A stretch of DNA of 64,000 bases from Caldilineaceae bacterium bin34 (GCA_002238555.1 MPMO01000018.1:1-64000); one strand, 5' to 3'; shown: positions 38,294 through 46,677, numbered from the stretch's first letter. Translations and numbers: made by a program. Notes: a model not told the origin generated them from the sequence alone.

Positions 38294-39937
38294 ATGAGCG
38301 CCAATCCCGGTCCCGGCAACCCGGCGCAGAAATCGAAGCGCGAGCCCACGACGTCGGACCAGCGCCCTGTTGCGCGTCTGTACGGTCCTCCCGACGCCAA
38401 GCAGATGCAGGAGCCGTATGCAGGCAGGCTGGGCCAGCCCGGCGCATATCCCTTTACCCGCGGCATTCACCCGGACATGTACCGGGGACGCCTTTGGACC
38501 ATGCGCCAATATGCCGGTTTCGGCACGGCCGAGGACAGCAACCGGCGCTTCCGGGACCTGCTGGACCAGGGGCAGTCGGGCCTGTCCACCGCCTTCGACC
38601 TGCCCACGCAGATGGGCTTCGACGCCGACAGTGAATGGGCCGAAGGCGAAGTCGGCAAGTCGGGTGTGTCAATTTGTTCGTGGCGGGACATGGATGTTCT
38701 GTTGAGGGACATCCCGCTGGACCGGATCAGTCTCAGCATGACCATCAATGCGCCGGCGGCGATCCTGTTGGCCATGCTGGCGGCGGTCGCCCTGGATCGG
38801 AACCTTCCCCTCGCCAGCCTGACCGGGACGGTCCAAAACGACATTCTCAAGGAGTACGTGGCGCGCGGCACCTACATTTTCCCGCCGGCTCCGTCCCTGC
38901 GCCTGGCCACGGACCTGATTCGGTGGTGCCAGGGCGAAATGCCGCGCTTCAACCCGATTTCCATCAGCGGCTATCACATCCGGGAGGCCGGCAGCACGGC
39001 GGCCCAGGAGGTTGCGTTCACATTTGCCCACGCCAAGGCCTACGTGGATGCCGTCCTCCGGGCAGGCCTGCCCGTGGATGCCTTTGCCGGCCGTCTGAGC
39101 TTCTTCTTCAATGCCCACAACAACCTGTTGGAGGAGGTGGCCAAGTTCCGGGCGGCGCGCCGGTTGTGGGCCCGCATCATGCGGTACGGTTACGGGGCCG
39201 AGAATCCCCGCAGCTGGCGGTTGCGCTTCCACACCCAGACCGGGGGCAGTACCCTGACGGCTCAGCAGCCGGCCAACAACATCGTGCGGGTGACTGTCCA
39301 GGCACTGGCGGCAGTCCTGGGGGGCACGCAGAGTCTGCATACCAATTCCAAGGATGAAGCACTGGCCCTGCCCAATGCCGAAAGTGCCTCCACTGCGCTG
39401 CGCACACAACAAATCCTGGCTCACGAAAGCGGTGTCGCGGACACCGTGGATCCGCTGGGAGGGTCGTGGTACGTGGAGCACCTGACCGACGAGATCGAGC
39501 AGACGGCATCCGCCTACCTGGACCGCATCGACGAACTCGGCGGAACGCTGGCGGCCGTGGAGAGCGGTTTCATGCAACTTGAAATTCAAGAGGCTGCCGT
39601 CAGAACGCAACGGGCCGTGGATGCCGGCGAGGAAGTAATTGTGGGCGTCAACGCGTTTCGCGACGGCCAGGGAGACGAGAGCGCCGACTTGAACCTGCTG
39701 CGCGTGAATGAGAAGGTGCAGGCCGACCGGCGCTCACAGGTCCGGACCCATCGGTCGCGTCGCGACCGGTCCGCTGTCATTGAGGCCCTGAAGCAAGTCC
39801 GGGCGGTAGCCGAGTCTCCGGATGGGAACCTGATGCCCTCGATCCTGTCGGCCGTGCAGGTCGGAGGGACCGTGGGCGAAATTTGTGACGAACTGCGTTC
39901 GGTCTGGGGCGAATACCAGGCCCAAAGCTGGATTTAG
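38294..39937 (+). CDS. Methylmalonyl-CoA mutase, large (catalytic) subunit domain
   Basis: This 547-residue protein forms the substrate-binding TIM barrel of methylmalonyl-CoA mutase, which interconverts methylmalonyl-CoA and succinyl-CoA. Motifs are YPFTRGIHPDMYRGRLWTMR, TAFDLPTQMGFDAD, MTINAPAAILLAM, TGTVQNDILKEYVARGTYIF and QTGGSTLTAQQPANNIVRVT. The B12-binding domain is absent, so it should be encoded by a separate small subunit not found here. The ATG at 38294 (MSANPGPGNP) is preferred over the longer frame. The epimerase follows nine bases later. Confidence 0.93.
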   Translation: MSANPGPGNPAQKSKREPTTSDQRPVARLYGPPDAKQMQEPYAGRLGQPGAYPFTRGIHPDMYRGRLWTMRQYAGFGTAEDSNRRFRDLLDQGQSGLSTAFDLPTQMGFDADSEWAEGEVGKSGVSICSWRDMDVLLRDIPLDRISLSMTINAPAAILLAMLAAVALDRNLPLASLTGTVQNDILKEYVARGTYIFPPAPSLRLATDLIRWCQGEMPRFNPISISGYHIREAGSTAAQEVAFTFAHAKAYVDAVLRAGLPVDAFAGRLSFFFNAHNNLLEEVAKFRAARRLWARIMRYGYGAENPRSWRLRFHTQTGGSTLTAQQPANNIVRVTVQALAAVLGGTQSLHTNSKDEALALPNAESASTALRTQQILAHESGVADTVDPLGGSWYVEHLTDEIEQTASAYLDRIDELGGTLAAVESGFMQLEIQEAAVRTQRAVDAGEEVIVGVNAFRDGQGDESADLNLLRVNEKVQADRRSQVRTHRSRRDRSAVIEALKQVRAVAESPDGNLMPSILSAVQVGGTVGEICDELRSVWGEYQAQSWI

Positions 39938-39945
39938 GGTGCCCC

Positions 39946-40377
39946 ATGGCTGAAGCTTCCGTGTTCAAAACGGTGTCCGGACTGGGTGCCTTGCACCATG
40001 TCGGCCTGGCGGCCAGCGACAGGCCGGCGGTGGTGTCCCTGTACCGGGATCTGCTCGGTTACGAGCTGGCCCATGTTGACGACGTGCCGTCCCAGCAATT
40101 GGAGGCACTCGTCTTCGGCAAGGGAAACGAACTGATCGAGGTGTTGATCCCCCGATCCGCGGACAGTGCGGTCGGCCGGTTCCTGGCGAAGCGGGGACCC
40201 GGCATGCATCATCTTTGCTATGTGGTCACGGACCTAGATGCTGCGATTGCCGAATTGGTCGAATGCGGCGTGCAACTGACTGATGCACAACCGGCTCAGG
40301 GCCTGTTCGGGCCGGTGGTGTTCATCCACCCGAAGACCGCCCACGGCGTGATGATTGAATTACTGCAACCGGATTGA
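39946..40377 (+). CDS. mce: Methylmalonyl-CoA epimerase
   Basis: This 143-residue vicinal-oxygen-chelate enzyme epimerises (2S)- to (2R)-methylmalonyl-CoA, supplying the mutase encoded just upstream. The metal ligands fall in GALHHVGLAASD, GPGMHHLCYVVTDLDAAI and HGVMIELLQPD. Nine bases separate it from the mutase, so the two form a propionate or propionyl-CoA unit. Confidence 0.93.
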   Translation: MAEASVFKTVSGLGALHHVGLAASDRPAVVSLYRDLLGYELAHVDDVPSQQLEALVFGKGNELIEVLIPRSADSAVGRFLAKRGPGMHHLCYVVTDLDAAIAELVECGVQLTDAQPAQGLFGPVVFIHPKTAHGVMIELLQPD

Positions 40378-40664
40378 TTCTTGGAGCAGCCGAATCGTTG
40401 CGATGGAGAAGTTGGCAATAGCTGGATCCGACCAAGACGCGAACGGGTTGCCGCAGGTTGTCTTCGCAATCCTGTTGGCAACCCGATTCGACACCATCTC
40501 AGGCAAGCTGTTGGCGATATGCAGTGAACAGCCGGGAGTGGGATCGATGTGGACACCCATCGATGCCCGAAGCCTTCCCTTGCCTTTGGCTCAGGCACTT
40601 TGCGCCTGGTTCAACAGCACGTTGGGAACACTTGGCTTTCTTGCCAGAAGATCGACCAAGCTTA
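40378..40664 (+). pseudogene. DNA methyltransferase C-terminal remnant, part 1 (split by tnpB element 2)
   Basis: The plus strand encodes WTPIDARSLPLPLAQALCAW followed by FNSTLGTLGFLARRSTKL, the pattern found near the C-terminus of N6-adenine DNA methyltransferases of restriction systems (usual form AL-x-WLNST-x-G). The frame continues across the tnpB element: joining 40664 to 42302 gives RRSTKLTNPSFSQADLRTLP. The N-terminal half of the enzyme, including the SAM and NPPY motifs, is missing, so the gene was already truncated when the element landed. Confidence 0.7.
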
Positions 40665-40699
40665 GGGGGTTATATACCGGTGTACTACGCCGGAATCTA

Positions 40700-42184
40700 T
40701 TAGGGTCCGGGCGGTGACGTTGGCATATCCGGTTCGCGTATCATCGGGGTTGGCTTGATGCCAAACGCCCCTCGCCGCGCAGAAGCCCCTTCCCCTCGGG
40801 CCTGTCGGATCAGGGGTCGGCCCCGGTCCAGAATGTTGATGGCGGCGTTGCGGTCTGCATTCGCAGTGTGTCCGCAGGCCGTGCATTTGAATGTAGCTTG
40901 GGTCTTGCGATTCGCCTGGCCAACATGTCCGCAGACCGCGCAGGTCTGCGAGGTGTAGGCCGGATCCACCTTCACCACCAAGCCGGCCTTGTAGTCCAGG
41001 TGGCGTTCCAAACGGCCCCAGCCGGAAGCCAATATCTCCCGGTTGAGTCCGGACTTGGCCTTCACGTTCGTGCCGGGCTTCTCGACGGTGCCCTTCGCAC
41101 TCTGTGTCATGGCCTGGACGTTCAAATCCTCGACCACCACGGCGTGCGCCGTGTCCGCCATCTGCCGGCTGTGCTGGTGGGCGGCGTTCTCCCGCCGTCG
41201 CCTCTTCTTGCGGTGCAGCTTGCGCAGTTGGCCGCAGATGCGTCGGCCGCGGTTGGACATGGGTTGCCCTGACTGCCTTGATCGCTCCCGGGCCTTGGCC
41301 GCCTTGCGCTGCTTGCGCTTGATGTTGGCGTCCAGATTGGTTGTGTCCGGCTGTTCATACACCACACCCTCACTGTCCGTGGCCTGCCGGACATTTCGGT
41401 CCACACCCAACTCGCCGTCCCCGGCGGTCGGTTTCAAACGCGCTGTCGGCACCGCGTAGGCAACGGTTGCATACCACTTCGGATGCCGGTCCGTGCCTTC
41501 CTTCAACAGCCGCACGGTCTTGGGCGCGCACCCCCTGTACGGAAAATTGCGGCCGCGATCCAGCCGGACCCACCCCATCCGGGGCAGGTACAACCAATCT
41601 CCGTCCATCCTCACATGGTCCGGAATGGTGAAGCCGTCGGGCTTGCGTCCCTGCCGGCCCTTCCGGCGCGGGAAATACTGGGGCTTGCCGTCGGACTTCC
41701 GCCGGGGCAGGAACCTGCCCTCCGCCTTGGCCTCGGCGTGCGCCCTGTGGAAACGCTGGTAGGCCGCGTCCAAATACTTCAGCACATGACGGACGGGACC
41801 GCTGGGCAGATCGCGCAGCCATGATAGATCCTGATCCGCGTACACGGCGCCTTCGGGCGATGCCAGGAAAGCCTGGAACTCGCGGTCGTACCTCCCGCTG
41901 CGGATCATCGCGAACCGCTTGTACATGGTCTGCCAGGTTCGGCCGGGATCCACCAGCAGCGGCCGCTGCGCCTCCGGGAAGTCGGTCCACCGGCCGTAGC
42001 CCCGGGCCTTGCGGGCCACGCGGTAGCGCCAGTCGTTGTAGGCCAGGAACAGATTCCAGACGAAACGGTTGGCGCCCGCTGTCTGGGCACAAAGCTCCGC
42101 CTGCCGACGGCTGTCAAACCGCACCCGGTACCGCTCGCTGCGGATTGCGGTCGGGATCGGATGTGTAGAATGGGAGTCGGACAT
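40700..42184 (-). CDS. tnpB: TnpB RNA-guided nuclease
   Basis: This TnpB of about 494 residues is a clear homologue of the protein in element 1. RuvC acidic residues are in GELGVDRNVRQATDS, AVVVEDLNVQAMTQ and HTANADRNAAINILD, with the zinc ribbon CAVCGH and CTACGH. Shared runs include MADTAHAVVVEDLN, SAKGTVEKPGTNVK and ILASGWGRLERHL. I prefer the ATG at 42184 (MSDSHSTHPIPTAIRSERYR). One six codons upstream is possible. The C-terminal tail ends IREPDMPTSPPGP, where REPDM is read from the same conserved 3' block as in element 1. Confidence 0.92.
   Translation of the reverse strand: MSDSHSTHPIPTAIRSERYRVRFDSRRQAELCAQTAGANRFVWNLFLAYNDWRYRVARKARGYGRWTDFPEAQRPLLVDPGRTWQTMYKRFAMIRSGRYDREFQAFLASPEGAVYADQDLSWLRDLPSGPVRHVLKYLDAAYQRFHRAHAEAKAEGRFLPRRKSDGKPQYFPRRKGRQGRKPDGFTIPDHVRMDGDWLYLPRMGWVRLDRGRNFPYRGCAPKTVRLLKEGTDRHPKWYATVAYAVPTARLKPTAGDGELGVDRNVRQATDSEGVVYEQPDTTNLDANIKRKQRKAAKARERSRQSGQPMSNRGRRICGQLRKLHRKKRRRRENAAHQHSRQMADTAHAVVVEDLNVQAMTQSAKGTVEKPGTNVKAKSGLNREILASGWGRLERHLDYKAGLVVKVDPAYTSQTCAVCGHVGQANRKTQATFKCTACGHTANADRNAAINILDRGRPLIRQARGEGASARRGAFGIKPTPMIREPDMPTSPPGP
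40723..40800 (-). ncRNA. Candidate omega-RNA 3' region of tnpB element 2
   Basis: The block GCATATCCGGTTC at 40723-40735 is identical to 8772-8784 of element 1. Upstream in tnpB sense lies a stem-loop (TTGGC-TTGAT-GCCAA at 40750-40764) and a GCGGCGAGGGGCG block aligned with element 1. The stem sequences differ between the elements but the layout is the same, which suggests a structured RNA under compensatory change. The limits are approximate. Confidence 0.5.
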
Positions 42185-42301
42185 CCTGGTTGCTGATTTC
42201 AACCGGCGTTGTCGGGAGGTCGTGCAGTGCTGATAACACTCATGACCTCCACCATGATGGCACGTCCGTGGTACACAGGTATATATAATCTCCCAAGCTT
42301 A

Positions 42302-42579
42302 CGAATCCTTCGTTCTCCCAAGCCGACCTGCGTACCTTGCCCGTGCCGGACTTCGCACATTGCAGCATGAGTGAGCTCCGCTCCGCTTACATGGAAATGA
42401 AACACGAGCAGGTCCGACCATGGAAGGAATCGATGCAGGATCCGGTGCGAAGCCGCTTGGACGTGGCCGCCGCCGCGACGATCGGCCTCGATTTGACAAC
42501 CGTGGCGGATTGGCGTCGGCGCATTAGCCTTGAACCGACTATTTCCAACCAACCGATTCTTCCGGGCAACCCTCAATGA
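42302..42579 (+). pseudogene. DNA methyltransferase remnant, part 2
   Basis: This is the continuation of the methyltransferase tail beyond tnpB element 2: PSFSQADLRTLPVPDFAHCS, AYMEMKHEQVRPWKES and TVADWRRRISLEPTISNQP, ending at the stop at 42577-42579. The last motif resembles the terminal helices of adenine DNA methylases with a WR-x-x-(I/L) pattern. It has no start of its own. Confidence 0.65.
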
Positions 42580-43172
42580 AGTTGCTGTGTGGTTGGCAAA
42601 TCCGGCCGGAGGAAGCTGTCTTGCCATTCCGTGTCCAGATCCTTGTCTGTCAGCCGGTACCAGTGGATGGTACCGATGGCCACCAGCCGTTGTACTTCTC
42701 GATCGTTATTCACACTGGCGATGACTGCGTGTGCCGGACAGCCTGTGCAACGTTGCAGGTATTCCGCGTTGCGCAGGGCGCGGTTGGTGTTCCGCCGATC
42801 GGCTGTGTACGAAGCCTCGGCTGTGACGTAGTGGGTGATCCCGTCGGTATCCACGGCCTCCAGCACCAGGTCGGCCCGGTAGAAGCTTGGCCGGTGACCT
42901 GTGTCAATGTCGGAGATCCGGCGCAACAGGGCGATCAGGTCGCTCCTGATGAGGATGTTGACGTATTCCAGCTTCAACTGGCTCAGGATGCTCTCGAAGT
43001 GGATACGCGTAGCGCGTCGGACCAACATGCCCTTGAGATCCAGGGTGCCGGTGTAGTCCTTCAGGTTTGAGGCCATGTGCTTGTGAACGTTCTGCGGCTC
43101 GGCGATGCATTCTTTGACACGGCCGATGGGTTCCGCTGCTCGACTTTGAACTGGTCCTGCCGGACAATGCAT
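42573..43172 (-). CDS. PD-(D/E)XK-like protein, diverged paralogue
   Basis: The C-terminal two thirds closely match the neighbour at 43255: LEYVNILIRSDLIALLRRIS, FYRADLVLEAVDTDGITHYV, EASYTADRRNTNRALRNAEY and CPAHAVIASVNNDREVQRLV. The RADL...EAS arrangement resembles the Asp and Glu-x-Ser of PD-(D/E)XK nucleases. The N-terminal 45 residues diverge, and an alternative frame contains VHECIVRQDQF, which parallels its neighbour's VDEFITEQRET. A frameshift has probably truncated this copy. Function is unknown. Confidence 0.5.
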   Translation of the reverse strand: MHCPAGPVQSRAAEPIGRVKECIAEPQNVHKHMASNLKDYTGTLDLKGMLVRRATRIHFESILSQLKLEYVNILIRSDLIALLRRISDIDTGHRPSFYRADLVLEAVDTDGITHYVTAEASYTADRRNTNRALRNAEYLQRCTGCPAHAVIASVNNDREVQRLVAIGTIHWYRLTDKDLDTEWQDSFLRPDLPTTQQLH

Positions 43173-43254
43173 TCATGGACGCGACTGGTAAAGGCGGAAA
43201 TCTATTTCGGCAATTCGATCCGTCGCGGGGGCTGAGCCTGATACCGCCCACCCG

Positions 43255-43899
43255 TTATTCCGGATTCAAGTCCTCGCGTGTCAGCTGGAACCAGTGGACG
43301 GTGCCGTCTTCCACGAGCAACTGCACCTCATGGTCGTTTTTGATGCTGGCAATGACGGCATGCGTCGGACAGTCGGTGCAACGTTGCAGGTATTCCGCGT
43401 TGCGCAGGGCGCGGTTGGTATCCCGCTGATCGGCCGTGTACGAAGCCTCGACTGCGACATAGTGGGTGGCCCCGTCGGCATCCACGGCCTGAAGCATCAG
43501 GTCGGCCCGGTAGAAGCCCAGCCGGTGACCTTTGTCAATGTCGGAGATCCGGCGCAACAGGGCGATCAGGTCGCTCCTGATGAGGATGTTGACGTATTCC
43601 AGATCCAGCAGCAGCAGGCTGGGGATGGTCTCGGCGTGGTCTCGCGTGGCACGGCTGACGACATTGTCCTTGAGAACTCCGATGTCATCGGCGAGTGCTT
43701 TCAGGCGTATGTCCGCGCGGGTGTTGGTTTCCCGCTGCTCGGTGATGAATTCGTCTACGCGACTGGCAAAGGAAGCAAACATCTCCGGCAGCTCCAGTAG
43801 TTCGGCACTCAGGATGTATCGGCGTACCTGCTGCCGAAACACCGCATTCTGGTCCAGCAACCGTAGAAACTCTTCCTGCGTGGTAGTACTCGGTGCCAT
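43255..43899 (-). CDS. PD-(D/E)XK nuclease-like protein with coiled-coil N-terminus
   Basis: This 214-residue protein begins with a helical region (MAPSTTTQEEFLRLLDQNAV, ASRVDEFITEQRETNTRADI), likely a coiled coil, then the nuclease-like core LDLEYVNILIRSDLIALLRR, FYRADLMLQAVDADGATHYV and VEASYTADQRDTNRALRNAE. Asp of RADL and Glu of VEAS fit the PD-(D/E)XK pattern. Proteins of this layout are common near phage and restriction loci, but the role is unproven. The paralogue follows it on the same strand about 80 bp away, and an adenine methylase remnant lies next to that, so this may be a decayed restriction locus. Confidence 0.6.
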   Translation of the reverse strand: MAPSTTTQEEFLRLLDQNAVFRQQVRRYILSAELLELPEMFASFASRVDEFITEQRETNTRADIRLKALADDIGVLKDNVVSRATRDHAETIPSLLLLDLEYVNILIRSDLIALLRRISDIDKGHRLGFYRADLMLQAVDADGATHYVAVEASYTADQRDTNRALRNAEYLQRCTDCPTHAVIASIKNDHEVQLLVEDGTVHWFQLTREDLNPE

Positions 43900-44163
43900 G
43901 GCTCAAGTCCCCAGTCAATCGTTCGTATTTATCTTAGCCCATGAATGTGGCTTGCGGCGGTCTGGGTGGTCGGGCGAACCCTTGCAATGAGCATCGGAAG
44001 TGGTTTGGCGGCGCATAGGAGGTCGAGCAATAGCAGGACTGAAGAATAGTTTGGGACGTCATCGGCACCTTCAGATGTGCGCGGAAGCGGTGTGCAGGCG
44101 GTCCGAGGGATCCTGAAACCCCCGGCGCGGCCCCTACGCGCGGGATCCGTGGGCCCCGCAGGT

Positions 44164-44226
44164 CTGACAGCAACTGTGTTGAAAATCAAGTCCCTGGCAT
44201 AACCCGAGGGGGTGTCCGCCAGGGGG
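44164..44226 (+). repeat. 63-bp perfect inverted repeat, left arm
   Basis: This 63-bp sequence is perfectly complementary to 45273-45335. It contains the C-terminal codons of an IS110-type transposase (PWRTPPRVMPGT-stop on the minus strand) and the bases just beyond. Confidence 0.95.
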
Positions 44227-44317
44227 TCTTGTCTCGCATGACCGCGTTGAGGAGGGTCAGCAACTTGTGCATGGCAGCGACCAGGGCGACTTTCTTGGGT
44301 TTGTCCCGGGCGACCAT
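44186..44317 (-). pseudogene. IS110-type transposase C-terminal fragment
   Basis: These 43 codons on the minus strand read VARDKPKKVALVAAMHKLLT followed by LLNAVMRDKTPW and end at the stop at 44186-44188. This is the conserved C-terminal helix of IS110/IS116 transposases (KKVALVA-x-MRKLL). The rest of the element is absent. Its last 13 codons lie inside the 63-bp inverted repeat. Confidence 0.75.
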
Positions 44318-44389
44318 GCTTCTTCCGTCCGCATTCCATCCCCATGCGGAGTGCATCGCCAAGCACCTGTCGCATCTGCGTCCCAGCCA

Positions 44390-45272
44390 GGTCCGGGGCC
44401 TGGCCCTGTGGTGGGGGCCACCATCCTGGCCCGCAGCAGCTGCCGGAATGCCGTGCTGGGGCCCTGCAGACTCTGGGTCTGGGCTGGCACACGACGCGCC
44501 CGTACCTGCGGGAATGGCTGCGCGACGGGGGCGACCGGGCCGCGCCCTGCCGGGTGCCGCGGGACGTGCAGGCCTGTTTCGCGCCGCTCCTGCGCTGGGT
44601 CCTGGCCTGGTGGCAGGGAACGGAACTGACGCTGGCCGTCGACCCGACCTCCAAGGGCGGGGAGCTGGTGGCCCTGGTCGTCAGCGCGGTCTACCGTGGC
44701 CTGGCGCATCAAGACCGGGGGCCAAGCCGGTCCCTGGATGCCGGACCTCTGCGACCTGCTGGACCGTCTGGGTCCGGTCGTGCCCCCGCACATGACCGTG
44801 CGCGTGCTCTGTGACCGGGGCCTGCAGAGCCCCGACCTGTGGGCCGCCATCCGCCGCCAGGGCTGGCACCCCTACCTGCGCTACGACCGCCACATGACCT
44901 TCCAGGCGACCACCGGACCCCGGTGGCCGGCCTGGCGCTTCGTGGCCCGCGAGGGCCAGTACACCGTGACGGCCGGGAAGGCCTTCCGGGAACGGAAGCG
45001 GCGCTGCGCCCTGATCGTGCTCTGGGTCCCCGGCCAGGACCACCCCTGGGTCATGCCCGCGGACGAGGCCCCCGACGACGTGGACCTCGGCGCCTACGGC
45101 CTGCGGGTCTGGATCGAACAGGGCTTCCGCACCCTGAAGCGCATGGGCTGGCCGTGGCGCCGCACCCGTCGCGTGGACCCGGCGCGTGGACCCGGCGCGC
45201 GTGGACCGGCACTGGCTGGTCCTGGCCGTGGCCACCCTCTGGGTGCCAGCTGCGGCACGCGCGTGGAGGAGG
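44390..45272 (+). pseudogene. DDE (IS4-like) transposase, frameshifted remnant
   Basis: A DDE transposase is visible in three frames. LTLAVDPTSKGGELVALVVS holds the first Asp. VRVLCDRGLQSPDLW holds the second. VWIEQGFRTLKRMGWPWRRT holds the Glu, and RHWLVLAVATLWVPAAAR follows. The frame changes near 44700 and again near 45185, where the 13-bp unit gcgtggacccggc is duplicated. It lies between the arms of a 63-bp inverted repeat. It encodes no full-length protein, though an internal open frame of about 205 codons (44696-45313) covers the middle. Confidence 0.75.
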
Positions 45273-45335
45273 CCCCCTGGCGGACACCCCCTCGGGTTAT
45301 GCCAGGGACTTGATTTTCAACACAGTTGCTGTCAG
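45273..45335 (-). repeat. 63-bp perfect inverted repeat, right arm
   Basis: This is the reverse complement of 44164-44226 and includes the plus-strand PWRTPPRVMPGT-stop tail. Beyond 45335 the two flanks diverge. Confidence 0.95.
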
Positions 45336-45445
45336 CCTTCTTCCCTGCCACGAACAGGCCCTCCGTTCACAGTCGCCAAACCACGATCCCTCCGTTCACG
45401 GATCGTACCCCGGCCGGGATCGGCAGCGCCCCGCGTCGGATTACC

Positions 45446-45601
45446 CGCCCAACCCCCGCAAACGGCCCCCTGAGGGGGGTGCGGGACCCGGCCCTTTTTT
45501 CCTTCCCTTGGGCCCAAGGCCGCCCCAGGGCCGGGAATCGGCCTTCATCGGGCAAGGGAGCCTACCCGCCGCCGAAGGGCGGCGGGCGGTCGCGCAGCGG
45601 T
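45446..45601 (-). repeat. REP-like GC-rich repeat, copy A
   Basis: It contains CCCGCAAACGGCCCCCTGAG near its left end, a GGCCC-CTTTTTT run, and the block ending GGCGGGCGGTCGCGCAG. Copy B (46886-46974) has the same block order with a shorter middle. On the minus strand it supplies the last codons PLRDRPPPFGGG-stop of the MNT-HEPN gene. Confidence 0.65.
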
Positions 45602-46677
45602 GGCAACCGATCGGTGCGCGCATCGCGGTTGCGTGCCTGGACGAAGAGACTGCGCCAGGCATCGGGATTCGTCCGCACGGCTGCGACGAGTTCCATCGCA
45701 TTGGCCGGGGTACCGCGCCGCAGCCAATTCGTTTCAATGTCGTCCAGGTGTGCGTTCGTCAGGCTCCCGGTCAACAACAGGCGCATGGCTGCAATTTGCG
45801 GATAGCGGTCAAGCGGCAACGTGGCCCAGCCGCCGAGCGCATCGTTGTTGTTCAACCACTGTTCGTAGCCCACCTCGTGGGCCTGTTTGTCCATCACCGA
45901 CAGAATCCGGTCGCCACAGACACCGCAGCCGCGCTGTACGCATCCGATCAGCTCCGCCGCACCGGTGGCCGGCCAGGGCGGATTGCTGCCCGCATACGGA
46001 CCGTACATGCGGAATCTGGTCAATTCGTCCCGCAGGCACTGGGGGATCTCCCGCTCCAATGAAACTCCCATCGCAGCGGACAGCCTTGCGATGTTGGCCT
46101 CCAAAGGATGTCCGTGGACGAAATCACCTTGTTCGGCGAACAGCAGGGCCTTCACCGCCTTCTCCAGGGCACCGTGCGCGTAGTGCAGCGGTGCGCGCGC
46201 CTGCCCCAGGGTCTTGATCGCTTCGGCCAGATCCGCACCGCTGCTCTGCAGCAGTTTCTGGACACCCGGCCAAGGGTTTGTCTGTGCCATGCGTGATAGT
46301 GGTTCTCCTGCAGGTGTGAGTCCATGCCGCTGCACCTGCCCGGCGATGTGCGGCAGCGAAGTGCGGCACTCGTCGAACTCCGCGCGCGTGAAGTGGAACA
46401 GCTGCGTGTAGGGCAATTCCCCCTCCTGCCGCACCTGGGCGCAGAGTTGCGCCAACCGCTCTTCGGCCGCATCGGCGTCGCCGCCGATCACCGCCAGATC
46501 GATGTCGGACTCCGGTCGCCAGTCGCCCATCGCCCGCGAGCCGAAGAGCAGCACCTGCGCGTCGGGCAAACCTTCCTGCAGTTCCCCGGCCAGCGCCAGG
46601 GCGCGGGGATCGGGCGCACGCCGATCCGGACCTGCGGTCCGTTGTCCCGACACCAACCGCTCCGGGAGGGTGGCCAT
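45562..46677 (-). CDS. Fused MNT nucleotidyltransferase-HEPN protein
   Basis: This 371-residue protein joins two halves that are usually separate toxin-antitoxin partners. The N-terminal minimal nucleotidyltransferase has VLLFGSRAMGDWRPESDIDL (GSx9DxD pattern). The middle part resembles HEPN domains (ARAPLHYAHGALEKAVKALL, GDFVHGHPLEANIARL). The last third (about 200-360) is unfamiliar, with cysteines (CVQRGCGVCG). The ATG at 46677 has GGAG upstream. MNT-HEPN pairs control RNase toxins through AMP-ylation. A fusion suggests self-regulation or a nucleotide-transfer role. The C-terminus (DRLPPLRDRPPPFGGG) is provided by a mobile repeat. The HEPN catalytic R-x4-6-H is not certain. Confidence 0.7.
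   Translation of the reverse strand: MATLPERLVSGQRTAGPDRRAPDPRALALAGELQEGLPDAQVLLFGSRAMGDWRPESDIDLAVIGGDADAAEERLAQLCAQVRQEGELPYTQLFHFTRAEFDECRTSLPHIAGQVQRHGLTPAGEPLSRMAQTNPWPGVQKLLQSSGADLAEAIKTLGQARAPLHYAHGALEKAVKALLFAEQGDFVHGHPLEANIARLSAAMGVSLEREIPQCLRDELTRFRMYGPYAGSNPPWPATGAAELIGCVQRGCGVCGDRILSVMDKQAHEVGYEQWLNNNDALGGWATLPLDRYPQIAAMRLLLTGSLTNAHLDDIETNWLRRGTPANAMELVAAVRTNPDAWRSLFVQARNRDARTDRLPPLRDRPPPFGGG

Larger units (their letters stand above)
40665..42293 (-). mobile_element. tnpB element 2 with terminal inverted repeats and 8-bp target duplication
   Basis: This 1629-bp element carries only tnpB. Its ends are GGGGGTTATATACCGGTGTA at 40665 onward and, read inward from 42293, GGAGATTATATATACCTGTG, an imperfect inverted repeat with a 2-base indel. 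It is flanked by identical 8-bp repeats, CAAGCTTA at 40657-40664 and 42294-42301. Excising the element and one repeat restores the methyltransferase frame without any gap, which fixes the boundaries. The terminal pattern GGRRN-TTATAT is shared with element 1. There is no transposase gene inside. Confidence 0.88.
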
